Below are positions 1 to 10,445 of a stretch of DNA of 64,000 bases, piece by piece (position 1 is the first letter of the stretch; each line of letters starts with the position of its first letter). Below the pieces are notes generated by a model. That model made no database searches. It was not told where the DNA came from and worked only from the letters and a program-made list of their open reading frames with translations. The DNA is from Bin87 sp965222895 (GTDB lineage Bacteria > Chloroflexota > Dehalococcoidia > Lucifugimonadales > UBA3495), in the NCBI GenBank assembly GCA_965222895.1, contig CBDCVB010000001.1:620001-684000 (forward strand). Direction: 5' to 3'. Made by a program: the position numbers and the translations under genes.

Positions 1-690
1 CGCGCCACTGCTTGAATTCCAGGAATCCGTTCTCCACCAGGCGCCGCAGCTGGTACAGCGCCCGGTCATAGTCCCGTTTTTCTCTCCGGTTGCTTTTGGG
101 CGGTATCACCGGGTCCATTCCCAATTCCCGGACGGTGGCTATGCTTTCATTGGTGTCATCGGCTTTGTCCGCCAGCAGGCACTCCGCTGCTATGCCCTCA
201 ATCAGGGGCAACGCCTGGGAGCAGTCGGCAACCGTACCCTCGGTCACCGCCAGCCTTACCGGCATTCCGTGGGCGTCCACCGCCCGGTGCAGCTTGCTGT
301 TCAGCCCCCTTTGGTGCGGGCAATGGACTGATTTCCGCCCTGGGCGCCGGCGCTGTGGGGATGGGCCTTGATATAGCTGGCGTCTATCATCGGCCACTCG
401 AAATCAGGGTCATCAATCACTGCCTCCAACAGTCCGGCCCACACCCCCCGGTCCCGCCAGCGGCAGCAGCGGCGGTGGGTGTTCTTCCAGTCTCCGTAGT
501 CCGGGGGCAAATCGCGCCAAGGCGCGCCGGTGCGCAGTATCCAGCACACGGCGTCGATAAACCGCCGGTTGTCCTGGGCCGGTCGGCCTCTCTTCCCTGC
601 TCCTCCGGGCAAATGCGGCCTCAACCGCTCCCAAACGTCATCGGTCATATCGTGGCGCCGGTGCGCTGCCGTCATACCCCCACCTTCCAC
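1..690 (-). CDS. IS5-family transposase, two frames joined by a -1 frameshift, partial
   Basis: DDE transposase that moves the surrounding IS. The first frame (690 to about 301) has the N-terminal DUF4096-like part (WERLRPHLPG, GAPWRDLPPDYGDW) and the first catalytic Asp in MIDASYIKAH. It stops at a TGA just after codons for RTKGG. One base back, the second frame continues with NSKLHRAVDAHGMPVRL, then LLADKADD (second Asp) and LVENGFLEFKQW (Glu) up to base 1. The switch occurs on a run of five G after AAA, the kind of slippery site used by two-frame IS5 elements. It may therefore be programmed rather than a mutation. The C-terminus is missing because the window starts inside the gene. Confidence 0.85.
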
Positions 691-744
691 ACTCTCCCCA
701 TTTCCAGTAATTTACCACCCTGCCGCCATTTTGACGACACCCCC
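1..744 (-). mobile_element. IS5-family insertion sequence, cut by window edge
   Basis: The stretch holds an IS5-family (IS427-like) transposase read leftwards and running off the window. The outer end on the right appears to be near 742-744, where the reverse strand begins GGGGGTGTCGTCAAAAT, typical in style of this family's ends. It is followed by CTA, which could be the target duplication. The other end lies outside the window, so neither the inverted repeat pair nor the target duplication can be confirmed. Confidence 0.7.
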
Positions 745-1413
745 TAGCCTAAAGCGACCGGAACTGCGACATCCAAATCGTGAAAGAGGCCGAGTCCCGC
801 CCGCCTCACACCAGCGGAGCGACGGGAACGCGAGCGGGCTCGCATAGCCAAAAAACACCGAAATCTCAAGGCCTCAAGTTTGTGCAGAGACTGCCGCTAA
901 GCCGCCATCCCCGGCAAGGTGCACTGTGCGGACTGCGCCGAGGAACACCGGCAACCCCGACACGCCCAACGGCAGCGATGCTAAGCAGATCAATGGCCAG
1001 CGTGCTCGACCTACGCGGTGCAACCCGCATAGCGCCACCTGACAGACGTTCCAGCATGACCTTTAACAAGGTTGCGCCGAACTTCCGTCAACAATGTCGT
1101 CACCGAAACTCGACCGGGCGGGCCGCCCAATCAGCCGCTACCGCCCATCCAGACGCCAATATTGTTCTCTGCCCGCGGGCCCGGGCCAGCGCAAATCGGA
1201 CGGACCATCATCTCCACATCTTTCATCGTATCAATGTACAGGTCACTGCTCAGAGGCACCTAAGCGCCGGGAGTTCCACCCACGATGACAACGATTTCGA
1301 CCGTCTGACCATCGTGAGCTGTTCTGGTTCTCAACCATCCCTGAACCGTCGTACGCTCATTTGGGGGCTACACGGAGGGCTCTGCACGCCGTGTTTCTCG
1401 GAGGTTCCCAGTA
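745..1413. other. No recognisable gene
   Basis: About 670 bases between the IS5 element and a small minus-strand membrane ORF. The longest open frame (plus strand, 780-1457) encodes a low-complexity Arg/Ser/Pro/Thr-rich product with no domain, no good ribosome binding site and no resemblance to a family I know. I read it as non-coding or decayed sequence. Confidence 0.5.
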
Positions 1414-1605
1414 TCAGTTGGAGAAGAAATCCACCCAGACCCAGAAAGCAATTGTGAAGAGTAGCGGTAAACCACCTACGACCATCAATACCACGCCCGA
1501 ATACTTGGATACGGTTGTCTGCCTGTTTCTCCCCAACCAAAAGCCTGCTCCCACCACTGGGAGACAGGCGAATGTCATGGATCCGACAATCAGCGCGAAT
1601 GTCAC
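1414..1605 (-). CDS. Small putative membrane protein, two transmembrane segments
   Basis: Unrecognised 63-residue product. It consists of two hydrophobic helices (about residues 2-24 and 38-60) joined by a short polar, positively charged loop with GRNRQTT. This pattern is common in real small membrane proteins and unlikely as a shadow of the opposite strand. The start is GTG, with a weak AAGG a few bases upstream; an internal ATG (residue 10) is an alternative. It stands alone in a tract otherwise without genes, so function cannot be inferred. Confidence 0.4.
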   Translation of the reverse strand: MTFALIVGSMTFACLPVVGAGFWLGRNRQTTVSKYSGVVLMVVGGLPLLFTIAFWVWVDFFSN

Positions 1606-2534
1606 GCGAAACCTTGAGGAGCGGGTCGAACGTTGCGGCGTTAAACTTAAATTCGTTGCCCTTAGTCAAGCAAGTATTGTTGAGTGAAACGCGATGGCGC
1701 TGAAGTGGACCATACTTGCCGCTGGCGCGGCCAGACCGGTTGGCCTCGGCCACCGGGTCCCGACAGACGTTGATGGCGGCCGGGTCAGGATTCGCGTGGA
1801 TGACGGCCGGCATCTGATCACCGATGCGGTGCCGTCTCACTGGCATGGCGTCATCCCCGGCCGGACGGGATGCGAGCAGCAGTGGATTTGCAGGTTATTG
1901 GAGGACGGGGCCACAGGGGGTCTCCGGAGACTAAATTTGGTGGGCAAAAAATGCGCGATAACGGCAATTGTCCCGTATCGAACGGACGTCCGTCAACGCG
2001 CAATTGCAACCGTAACTGTTCACGTTTGAGAGGACGGAATTGATTTGCAGAGGACAATCCGTGCTTGGCTGCCCCTCCGCAAGAGGCCGGATAACCTTTA
2101 GATCCCCTCAAGTCTGAACAGTTACTTGCAACCCCATCTTCACATACTTCGGACGCCGGGGAATAGTACCTCTCCATGTCCTGAACCGGAGCAACCCGGC
2201 GTTTTATCAAAGCCGGTTTTCCGGTCTGTCCCAATCGCCGGACGTATCCCATCGTCGCAGAAACAGTGGTCTGAAGGTCAGCGGTGATATTATTTCCACC
2301 GCTAACGGCTGTCATGATGATCTCCTCCGGCGGAACGGCCGGCAATGGGTACGTCAAACATCCACACTCTGCGGCAATCCACCACCAATTTCTGCAATGC
2401 CCACCATCCAGACATAGCCTCGGAATCCGCATCCAGACCTCAGGTGGAGCCAGAGACCGCTCAGGCGAGATGCCAATGCGCGAGCCACCCGGGGCTTTTA
2501 CGCAACAGCCGCGGCCACCGGTATGGAGACAAAC
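1606..2534. other. No recognisable gene
   Basis: Roughly 930 bases before the DHH phosphoesterase. A long minus-strand open frame (1851-2567) overlaps the start of the DHH gene and has unconvincing composition, with no domain or repeat. I see no RNA gene or IS end here. The tract looks like eroded accessory DNA. Confidence 0.45.
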
Positions 2535-3410
2535 ATGCAAAGAGCGAAGACCGCCGTCATTTACCATGCGTCATGCCCCGACGGGTTCGGCGCTGCGTGG
2601 GCTGCCCACCGCGTTCTGGGAGAACGGGCCCAGTACCTGCCCATGAATCACGGCGACCCAATCCCCCAGATGGATGACGACGCCAGGGTTTACATCCTGG
2701 ACTTCTCCTTTGACCGGGAGCGGATGGGCGAGCTGCAGCGTAAGCATGGGCAGGACAACGTGATCCTGCTGGACCACCACATCACCGCAGCGCAGGAACT
2801 GTCCGAACTGCCCAACTGCTATATTGACCTCTCCAAATCGGGCGCGGTCCTGAGCTGGGAACACTTCCACACCGGGTCGGCGGTGCCCACGCTCCTGCTC
2901 TACGTCCAGGACAAGGACCTTTGGACCTGGGAGCTGCACGATAGCCGCGCCATATCCGCTTACCTGAGCTCACGCGAGATGGACTTCGATACCTGGAACA
3001 ACATCGCCCGGGACTTTGAGACTGCCGAGGGCCAGCTGACAGCGGTGGAAGCCGGCAAGGCCATTCTCCGGAGCAAGCAACAGGACATCCGACAGATCGC
3101 CCAGTCAGCACACTTCGGGCAGGTGGGAGAGCATCGGGTTCCGGTGGTCAACTCATCGATCATGCAGAGCGAAATCGGCGAATACCTGGTCAACACGCAT
3201 CCAGAGTCGCCGTTCGCGGCCATTTACTTTGATGTGTCGTCGACGGTCAGAAAGTGGAGCCTGCGCAGCCGCAGCAACGGCTTCGACGTGAGCCAGTTGG
3301 CCAGGCAGTTCGGCGGGGGCGGGCACCCGGCCGCCGCCGGATTCAGCCAGTCCATTCAGAGCCAGCCACCGGTGCTTCGGGCCGAGCCGCCGCCGTCAGC
3401 GACAACGTAG
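2535..3410 (+). CDS. DHH/DHHA1-family phosphoesterase
   Basis: Cytoplasmic phosphoesterase of the DHH superfamily, which includes RecJ-like, nanoRNase and exopolyphosphatase-like enzymes that use paired metals. Visible motifs, in order: YHASCPDGFGAAWAA near the N-terminus (motif I Asp), ILDFSF (motif II Asp), LLDHH (the signature DHH), a mid-domain Asp in VQDKDLW, and GGGGHPAAAGF near residue 265 (the DHHA1 substrate-binding loop). Length of about 291 residues fits stand-alone DHH proteins. I chose the ATG at 2535, since GGAGA lies five bases before it; an ATG at 2523 is possible. The C-terminal 20 residues are Pro/Ala-rich and may be altered by the ISAs1 remnant that begins right at the stop. 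The substrate (oligonucleotide, cyclic dinucleotide or polyphosphate) cannot be told from sequence. Confidence 0.85.
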   Translation: MQRAKTAVIYHASCPDGFGAAWAAHRVLGERAQYLPMNHGDPIPQMDDDARVYILDFSFDRERMGELQRKHGQDNVILLDHHITAAQELSELPNCYIDLSKSGAVLSWEHFHTGSAVPTLLLYVQDKDLWTWELHDSRAISAYLSSREMDFDTWNNIARDFETAEGQLTAVEAGKAILRSKQQDIRQIAQSAHFGQVGEHRVPVVNSSIMQSEIGEYLVNTHPESPFAAIYFDVSSTVRKWSLRSRSNGFDVSQLARQFGGGGHPAAAGFSQSIQSQPPVLRAEPPPSATT

Positions 3411-3822
3411 CCTGGCTGCAAGCGGTCCACCGCCGGCCAGACTTGCTGGTAGTGGCCAAGGTTACCGTTACCCGACAACCGCGAAACCAATCCAGTACGG
3501 GCACCCGCTATTACTTGCCGCGCCACTCCTTCACCCCAGAGAGATGCAACGATATTGTGCGCAGCCATTGGGGCGTTGATTACCAACTGCATTCGATACT
3601 GGGCGCAGTGTCAATGAAGCCCGGCCCCGCAACCGCAAGGCGAACTGCGCGGTAAGTCTGGATTCGCTACGCAAATTGGGTCTGAACATCGCCAGACTGT
3701 AACCCCCAACGGCTCGGTGCGGAGCAAGCTCAAACGCGCCGGCTGGGACAACTATTTCTCCTTTTTGTCCTTCCCCAACTCGCCAACATCCAAATGCGAC
3801 AGCCCTGCAGAGCAGGTATAAC
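3411..3822 (+). pseudogene. Remnant of an ISAs1-family transposase (C-terminal part)
   Basis: Just after the DHH stop, the plus strand encodes WLQAVHRRPDLLVVAKVTVTR, then RYYLPRHSFTPERCNDIVRS followed by HWGVDYQLHSILG. This is the C-terminal block of ISAs1 transposases (RYYISSRA...VRSHWSIENSLHWTLDV in the full copies at 23.3 and 31.4 kb). The Glu of the catalytic triad is replaced by Asp. Later pieces resume in other frames: LDSLRKLGLNIARL, then KLKRAGWDN and FANIQMR-like fragments, up to about 3822. The N-terminal two thirds are gone and at least two frameshifts are present, so it is inactive. It is clearly diverged from the two intact ISAs1 copies in this window. Confidence 0.75.
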
Positions 3823-5531
3823 AACTTTGATATATTTGCAGCGTTTGTGTATCGTTTCTGTCACCGTAGTGCCCGCCCAGGATAGCTACGAGGCGTATAA
3901 CGAGTAATCCAGGGCGGATAAACACGAAGCAAAAACAACGCGAGATAATAGGTATATAAAATGGTATACTGCTAGGTTACAGACCCGCTAACAACCTTGA
4001 TTCAAGTACAAATATACAGCCAAAATGGCGGACGCCCTCTCCGCCATCTGTTCTAATTATGGCGAGCGTGATTCGTCTCAAAAACCCCGATTTGGAACCT
4101 ATATCGGGGTTTTTGCATGCTCTCTTGCGGTCTGTCTTGTTCTGTTAAAAACCGCCTTATCACCCTAATAAATGGTACATACGGTAATTCGGTTCCCCTA
4201 GACATCGATGGAACAGTCACCGGGTACCGCCAAGAGGTAGCCAATGGGCAAATGCGACCAATCCCTCTACGGGACCGAAGGCCCGGGCTCCGGAATCCGG
4301 GTGAGACAGCCCAACACCTGGGGGTCGAGCAATCCAAATGGCCTGCGAGGGTGGTACCGACTCTCCGGCGCTTGGGTCGCATATCCAAACAAAACGGAGA
4401 ACGGTTAAGGGTCGAACGGTGGGCGGTGGAACGACGTCCTCGTTCCAGTCGAGGTTGTTGGATCTAGCGGTAGAGAGAGCTAGGCACTGCACCCACGCCC
4501 GATCCGACGCCCTCACCGGGCGTAGCTCATAGTGTAGGACCGTTCACTCCGAGTTGGCCTCGACTTGCTACGGCACGAGGATATCAACCAGCCAGGTTGG
4601 ACGTACGGACGTTAGGCCAATAGCGGCAGCGCCAATCTGGTCGACATCGCATCGTTGTCATTCTCAAACCGAAATAACGGGCGGACCTTCCGATCCCGAC
4701 GCGCAGCCATTTACCATTCCGATGTTTGGATTAACGTCGAGAAGGCGACCTGGCTACCCCATCGCCTTCGACTTGAGGACCGATCTGTGACAAGAACGGC
4801 GCGGTAAAACCCGGCGCCAGCAGGCGCTGATCTCTGTCGTAGAACAGAATCCCGGCGACGTAATATCCGCCGGCCTGCGAATAATCGTCGTTGTGCTCGG
4901 TAACTCCTAGCTGGTCGACCCTAGGGGTGTCGCCGTACTGGTGTTGCAACGCCAACCTTACGACGGAAGCAAACTCGCACTTCAGGTTTCAATTCAACGT
5001 CTGAGGTCGGTCCGACAGCCCGAGAGGTAGCAGACCCTTACGGAGAGCTTCTGCCAAGACAGGGACCTCAGCGACCATCCAAATCAGTCCTTTACGTCGT
5101 TGAAGGAGATCAACTGAGCCAATCGGGGACGCGGGCATGATGCAGCTCCAACGGTGATGTCCCACAGCTTCCATTAATGACCGGCGCTGATTTGTACAGG
5201 GCATTTCCGGAGTATTGAGGATCCCCACGCATCGGTGAACATGGTCGTGGCTCAGCCGCCTTCCAATGCCCATCAACACCGCCCCGTCTCGGCCGATGAC
5301 CGGTGCCTCCCCTAACGGGGAGCCAACCGCGTACCACGGAGACGTGGAGCGCAGCCCACGCATCCGGCTACTGGTTTTGGCTGATGGTTCGCTGGAGTTT
5401 CAAGTTGGGGTGAAGGATTGAACCGGGTCAGGACTTTGCAGGCTCAACTCTGTAAGCAGCTTACCGGTCCGCTGGAGGAGGGCAGAGCTAGGTTTGTTCT
5501 AATTTTTGGCGGTAGAATGTGATCCATCCAG
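3823..5531. other. Long tract without a convincing gene
   Basis: About 1.7 kb between the ISAs1 remnant and the integrase. It is AT-richer around 3900-4100 and contains two hairpins: ATGGCGGA/TCCGCCAT at 4025-4047, and the terminator-like stem at 4080-4114. On the minus strand at 4731-4955 a short frame encodes a Tyr/Asp-rich, coding-like stretch (GVTEHNDDYSQAGGYYVAG, ILFYDRDQRLLAPGF) which may be a gene fragment, but I cannot assign it. The rest shows no domain. Since an integrase lies immediately downstream, this may be the remains of an integrated element or its attachment region. Confidence 0.4.
4080..4114. terminator. Terminator-like hairpin, symmetrical A/T flanks
   Basis: AAAAACCCCGAT at 4080-4091 pairs perfectly with ATCGGGGTTTTT at 4103-4114 across an 11-base loop. 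With A-run on one side and T-run on the other, it could end transcription in either direction. A second hairpin (4025-4047) lies just upstream, so a short transcript could end here, but no gene is recognised on either side. Confidence 0.6.
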
Positions 5532-6731
5532 GTGGTGATCGGAGGCGGCAATACCGCGTTGAAAGGAAAAGGAAGGCACCCTCAAAACGCGCTGACTGCA
5601 GCCCACGTGAGAACGGAAAAACGACCCGGTATGTATGCTGATGGAGGCGGGTTGTATCTCCGGGTGGAGCGCAGCGGCTCCCGGCAATGGGTACAAAGTG
5701 TCACCATCGCCGGTCGGCTCCGTCAACGGGGGTTGGGCGGTTATCCTACCGTGTCGTTGGCCGAGGCCAGGGAGGCCGCGCTGGTGAACCGGAAGTTGGT
5801 TCGGGCCGGTGAAGATCCGGTGGCACGGAACCGTCGCCTGCAGATGCCGACCTTCGGCGAAGCGACGGCCAAGGTAATCGAACTCAGGAAGGCAACATGG
5901 AGAAACTCCAAACACCTGTCCCAGTGGTCAGCCACATTGCAAACTTATGCTTTCCCGACCTTGGGGGACCACCTGGTGGGGCACATTACCAGCGCGGACG
6001 TGTTGGCGGTGTTGACACCCATCTGGACCGACAAACCGGAAACCGCCCGGCGCGTCCGCTAACGAATCGGCGTGGTGATGGACTGGGCAATCGCGCAGGG
6101 ATATCGAGATGACAACCCCGCCGGCGCCGCCCTTGCGGCTGTGTTGCCAAAGTTGCCCCGGACGGCCGCGCACCACAAGGCGTCACCTTACCTTCAGGTA
6201 CCCCATGCGGTGCAGACCATCAGGGATTCATCAGCGAGCAGGATGGCCAAACTTGCATTGGAGTTTCTGGTGCTTACGGCTTCCCGCAGTGGTGAAGTGC
6301 GACAGGCCACGTGGGAAGAAGTGGACCTGGATGCGCTGTTATGGACCATCCCTGCTGACCGGATGAAAGCCGGCCGAGAGCACCGGGTGCCGCTGGCGGA
6401 AAGAGCGGATGACATCCTCACGGAGGCCCGCCAGGTCGTACCCGGCGTCGGTTTGATCTTCCCCTCCCGACAAGCCGGGAAAACATTGTCGGATATGACG
6501 TTCACCGCTTTGTTACGACGGCTGTCGATACCGGCAGTTCCCCACGGGTTCAGGTCCAGCTTCAGGGACTGGGCGGCGGAGTGCACCGATGCACCACAGG
6601 CTGTGATGGAATCTGCGCTCGCCCATGTCGTGTCGAACGCTACCGAGGCAGCCTATTTTCGCTCCGACCTCTTTGAGCGGCGCCGGGTGTTAATGGATCA
6701 ATGGGCGGCATTCGTCGGCGGAGAGAGGTAG
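5532..6731 (+). pseudogene. P4-type tyrosine integrase interrupted by one in-frame stop
   Basis: Site-specific recombinase of the P4/DUF4102 integrase type, which inserts islands or prophages at tRNA or tmRNA ends. The N-terminal DUF4102 part is seen as GMYADGGGLYLRVE and GGYPTVSLAEAREAA. The catalytic domain has Arg in LTASRSGEVRQATW, HGFRSSFRDWAAE (His-x-x-Arg), the ESALAHV histidine, and the Tyr in AAYFRSDLFERR. All catalytic residues are present. A TAA at 6060-6062 splits the frame between TARRVR and RIGVVMDW. Both halves are in the same frame, and a CAA to TAA change explains it, so this is a single nonsense mutation, not a frameshift. The GTG at 5532 is the likeliest start but is uncertain. 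A small AlpA-type regulator follows, as usual for such islands. Confidence 0.85.
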
Positions 6732-6887
6732 CGACAGCTGGCGGTTGACAGAGGACAGCCAGGGCTGTTAAGTTTGACGTACAATCGAATAAGACGTTCA
6801 CTTGCGTCGCCGCGCCATTTGCAGGACCTCATCAAGGTCCTGGTGTCGTGGCGTGTTTTCGTCTGGGACAACACGCAGGAGATCCAA

Positions 6888-7106
6888 ATGCCTTCACCAG
6901 ACCAACCCGACGAGGACCAGCAGATCCTCCGCCGGGACGAAGTCCTTCAACTCATCGGAATTGCCCGGCCCACCCTGTACGAGTGGCTGCGGGACGGGCG
7001 CTTCCCCCAACCCATCCGCCTGGGCGCCCGTTCCATCGGCTGGCGCCGCTCCGACATCAGGGCCTGGCTTCACGACAAGGAACGGGAGTACCGGCCCCTG
7101 CGCTGA
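6888..7106 (+). CDS. AlpA-type excisionase/DNA-binding regulator
   Basis: Small DNA-binding protein of the AlpA/MerR-like wHTH family, which regulates or assists excision of P4-like integrated elements. The 72-residue product has the characteristic stretch LRRDEVLQLIGIARPTLYEW, then LRDGRFPQPIRLGARSIGW, RRSDIRAWL. The start is the ATG at 6888, preceded by CAGGAGATC; a longer frame from 6774 lacks support. It sits about 155 bases downstream of the broken integrase on the same strand. Together they mark an integrative element. The protein itself looks intact. Confidence 0.85.
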   Translation: MPSPDQPDEDQQILRRDEVLQLIGIARPTLYEWLRDGRFPQPIRLGARSIGWRRSDIRAWLHDKEREYRPLR

Positions 7107-7337
7107 ACCTTAGCGGATTTGGCGCCAGGACCAGACGGACGCAAATCCGAATAACGCTCCTCCGACAGTGGCCCGTGTCCCGTGAACGGTAAGCTTGAAG
7201 AGGCAGAGCATCACGAATATCCCGGTGGCTTACAGCCGCCGGGACTTGGGTCGGTGGAAATCTAAGTGGCAGGCTCGAAAGACCTACTGGGTTAGAGGTG
7301 CCTGGTGAGGAATATGAGGCGCCTCGATTTCAGGGCC

Positions 7338-8216
7338 TCAATCCGCGATGTGCTGAGCCTCAGGAACACCCATCGATGCTGCTTCCTTCAATAATAGGTC
7401 GAGTTGGTCCCAACGGCAACGTTCGCAAGGATTATCCGAGCGGCGGCGAAGCTCGCTTACCACCTTCTCGGCCCAAGGTCGAAAATCCGCCGTTACAGGC
7501 AGCGATGACATCGCGGATTCTATCCCTGCAGAATCGGATCGGGCTGCGGGTGGAAGTTCTTCGTCAAGCGCGGCGTCTTCTTGCTGAGCTGCAGGATCCA
7601 CATCCTCCGCATGGGTTGCGGTGCCGGACTCCTGCTTTAGTTTCTGGTCCTTGATTCGTTGAAGGGCTTCATTGACTGAAAATTTTGCTGTCAGCACCTT
7701 CTCACCCATACCGGCAGTGTATGCCGATTTAGCGCCTTGGATCAGGCTTGCGGATACTCCGGCCTCTACCGCCATTTCGGCATCGGTGTAGGTCCGCTCC
7801 CCGTCGCTCGGTGACTCTCCGCCTGCAGCCGCCTTTCGAGGCCTGCCGCGGGGAGCCCAATCTCGGCTCATCACCGCCGCCATTGCTTTTTGGCTGCGGT
7901 TGAGATGGCGCCTTGACAGATTTTCGCGAATGACAAAGTCGACGGGTGCCTGCCCGACGAAGCTGAAGAATTTTGGGGTGGTGCCAGCTTCGATGGACGC
8001 CTGGAGACGGTGCCATCCGTCGAGGACTTTGCCTTCGTATAGGATGACGGTAACGAAGTCGGGGTTAAGCTGGACCGATGCCAGCATGGCACCCTTCTCG
8101 TCGGCCGTCATTGCTGGCATACGGCTGGCCAACTCGTGCTGGGTCAGCTGGTCTAGTGGTCCAAGAGCAACGACTTCCTCTCCGGTAAACTGTTGCAATA
8201 TCTTGGTATCAGTCAT
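7338..8216 (-). CDS. ParB/sulfiredoxin-like N-terminal domain protein
   Basis: 292-residue protein with a ParB-like nuclease fold in the first 110 residues. The clearest motif is ILYEGKVLDGWHRLQAS, equivalent to the DGxHR motif of ParB/RepB/Spo0J proteins, followed by VDFVIRENLSRRHLN. A helix-turn-helix-like segment (DAEMAVEAGVSASLIQGAKS) lies around residues 145-165. The C-terminal third is acidic and Gln/Ala-rich, ending in a Trp/Cys-containing helix. A strong ribosome site (GAGGAGGATCCCG) precedes the ATG. Without a ParA neighbour it is more likely a mobile-element regulator or DNA-modification accessory than the chromosomal segregation protein. It may belong with the integrase and AlpA genes, though it is on the opposite strand. 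Confidence 0.7.
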   Translation of the reverse strand: MTDTKILQQFTGEEVVALGPLDQLTQHELASRMPAMTADEKGAMLASVQLNPDFVTVILYEGKVLDGWHRLQASIEAGTTPKFFSFVGQAPVDFVIRENLSRRHLNRSQKAMAAVMSRDWAPRGRPRKAAAGGESPSDGERTYTDAEMAVEAGVSASLIQGAKSAYTAGMGEKVLTAKFSVNEALQRIKDQKLKQESGTATHAEDVDPAAQQEDAALDEELPPAARSDSAGIESAMSSLPVTADFRPWAEKVVSELRRRSDNPCERCRWDQLDLLLKEAASMGVPEAQHIAD

Positions 8217-8501
8217 CGGGATCCTCCTCGATGTGGTTAGCGCGGCTTGGGATTATTGTGATGCGGGCCGGGCACATCAGCCACGTGCGCCCATTTGTGA
8301 CCCGAATCGGATTGATTTCAAGGAATCTCCTTCGAAAACACCGGAAGAAACTGGTAAGGAGGTTGCGGATATTCATCCTCGGCGGGATGCCCAAAACTGG
8401 AATTCACCGGGACTGGCATCGCCGGTGCAAAAACGGCCCGGCATCGCTGTGGGCGTTGAGTGAAAATATCCTCACCACCTAGCTACCGAAAATGTCACGC
8501 C

Positions 8502-8990
8502 ATGAAGACGGTGGCATGGACCCCGAAAGGGCGGGGTAGATTTCAGGTTCTCAACGGCCTACGTGATGAACATATAAGGTTGAATCAGGTAGCCGTGCCG
8601 ATGCGTGTAACCCCTCGCCGCGCACGACGAATGCAGGCCGCCCACCGGGAGAGAGGAGCAGCCGCTCTAGCTCACGGCCATCGGAGTCGCCTACCGGTCA
8701 ACGCCTCGGGTGTGGCGTCGACCGACAGCGTAGTGCGTTGGGCTCGGAACCGGTAAGCTGGCGCCAACTACGGCCATCTCTCCCAGTTGCTGGCGGAAAG
8801 GGAATACATCCACATCCGCCGGATCACTCTATGATTCATCCCGTTGGACGCCGGCGTCAGGAGTCCGTGCCGAAGTCGGCCACGGAAACACCGGTTGCGG
8901 CGCCAACGTACGCCTCGAGACCTCCGCCAAGGCCGTAACGCCCCGGCATTGCCGCGGCAGGTACGGAGGTGCGGGAAGGATTGGACGACC
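8502..8990 (+). pseudogene. Remnant of an ISNCY-type transposase (N-terminal half)
   Basis: The first frame from 8502 encodes RGRFQVLNGLRDEHIRLNQV, TPRRARRMQAAHRERGAAAL and AHGHRSRLPVNAS, matching the N-terminal helix-turn-helix part of ISNCY-type transposases as I know them. After a frameshift the next piece, GANYGHLSQLLAERE, corresponds to the following region. Another frame then gives GVRSPCRSRPRKHRLRRQRT. The catalytic half is absent. At least two frame changes in about 450 bases make this a decayed fragment, ending shortly before the IS1182 element. Confidence 0.6.
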
Positions 8991-10445
8991 AATTCAGGGT
9001 GCGACCTGAAGGGTAAATCGACGCTGCCAAGGAGGCTGCACCCAGTCCGGTATTAGTCCGAAACAGCCACCGCCGTTTCGCAGTTCCTCCGGTCCCTCTA
9101 GTTGCAAACAACCACTGAGACGGATGCTGGACACCGGAGCGCAAGCCGCTAGAAAGCTGGCCGGAAACTGGAGCGGTTCCGCCGAGCGGTTATACTCCGG
9201 GCAATCGAAGCTAGCGGAGCAGGGCAATGCTGGGAAAGCGTTCGGACCAGAAGGGCCTATGGGAAGCGGACCGGTTGTATCTGGACTACGTGGGCAAGGG
9301 CACCTTCTACGGTTTGCTGGCCGCACTGCGGGACCAGCTGTTCAGCGATGACGATTTCGCCGAGATCTATGGTCCGGACAATGGCCGGAACAGCGTGCCG
9401 CCCAGCCTGCTGGCCACGGCGCTACTGCTGCAGACCTACGACAAGGTGAGCGATGCTGAGGCCAAGGCGAGGGCTGACTTCGACATCCGTTGGAAAGTGG
9501 CGTTGGGGATTGAGATTGAGGATAGACCCTTTGCCAAGAGTACGCTGCAGGTGTTCCGGGCACAGTTGATCCTGCACGAGAAGGTGCGGGAGGTATTCGA
9601 GAGCAGCCTGCGCCGGGCGCGGCAGTCGGGCTACCTGAAAAAGCGTGGGATGCGGGTGGCGCTGGACACGACCTGCATCCTGGGACGGGGCGCGGTGCAG
9701 GACACCTACAATCTGCTGGCGGACGGGATCGTCAAACTGTTGCGGGCTCTGGCGGCCGTGGCGAACACCACCGTCGGGGAATGGGCCGAAGGCCAGGGCT
9801 ACGAGCGGTACTTCGGGTCCAGCATCAAGGGCGCGGCGACGATTGACTGGTCGGACCGCCAAGCGCGGGCGGGATTGCTGGCTGAGCTAGTGGCCGATGC
9901 GGACCGGCTGCTGGAATTGGCGCGACAGGCGTGGGTGGAATTGCCGGAGGACAGCGCCCAGCGGCAGAGCATAGTGGATGGGGCGGAGTTGCTGGGACAG
10001 TTGTTGCTCCAGGACGTCGAGCGCCAGAGCGGCGATGGCGATGTTGATGCTGCTGCTGATGTTGCTGATGACGGGGTGAGCATCAGGGATGGGGTGAGCA
10101 AGGACCGGATGCCGTCGGTGCACGACCCGGAGCTGCGCCACGGGCACCAGAGCAGCCGGCGGCGCTTCAACGGGCACAAGGCGGCGATTGTGGTGGACAC
10201 CGACTCCCAGCTGATCACCGCCGTGGATGTGTTGCCCGGCAACGCTCGCGACAATCTGGGGGCATTGGAACTGGTGGAGCAGAGCGAAGCGAGTACCGGA
10301 GCGCCGGTGTAGGAAGACATGGGCGACGCCGCCGATGGGGACGGCGGGAGCCGCCAGACCTTCGCCGATGCGGGACGCCGGTTGGTGGCCCGAGCGCCGG
10401 GCCGGCCCGCCCGGAAACACTTTCCCAAAAATGACTTTCACCTTG

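Noticed and set aside
780..1457. 225-residue open frame on the plus strand
   Set aside because: Low-complexity Arg/Ser/Thr/Pro-rich product without domain, ribosome site or conserved pattern; likely chance in GC-rich DNA.
4500..4580. GGGCGTAGCTCATAG stretch considered as a tRNA start
   Set aside because: No acceptor or T-arm pairing could be built around it.
7338..8216. Chromosome partition protein ParB
   Set aside because: Only the N-terminal ParB-like domain matches, no parA neighbour, and the setting is an accessory region.
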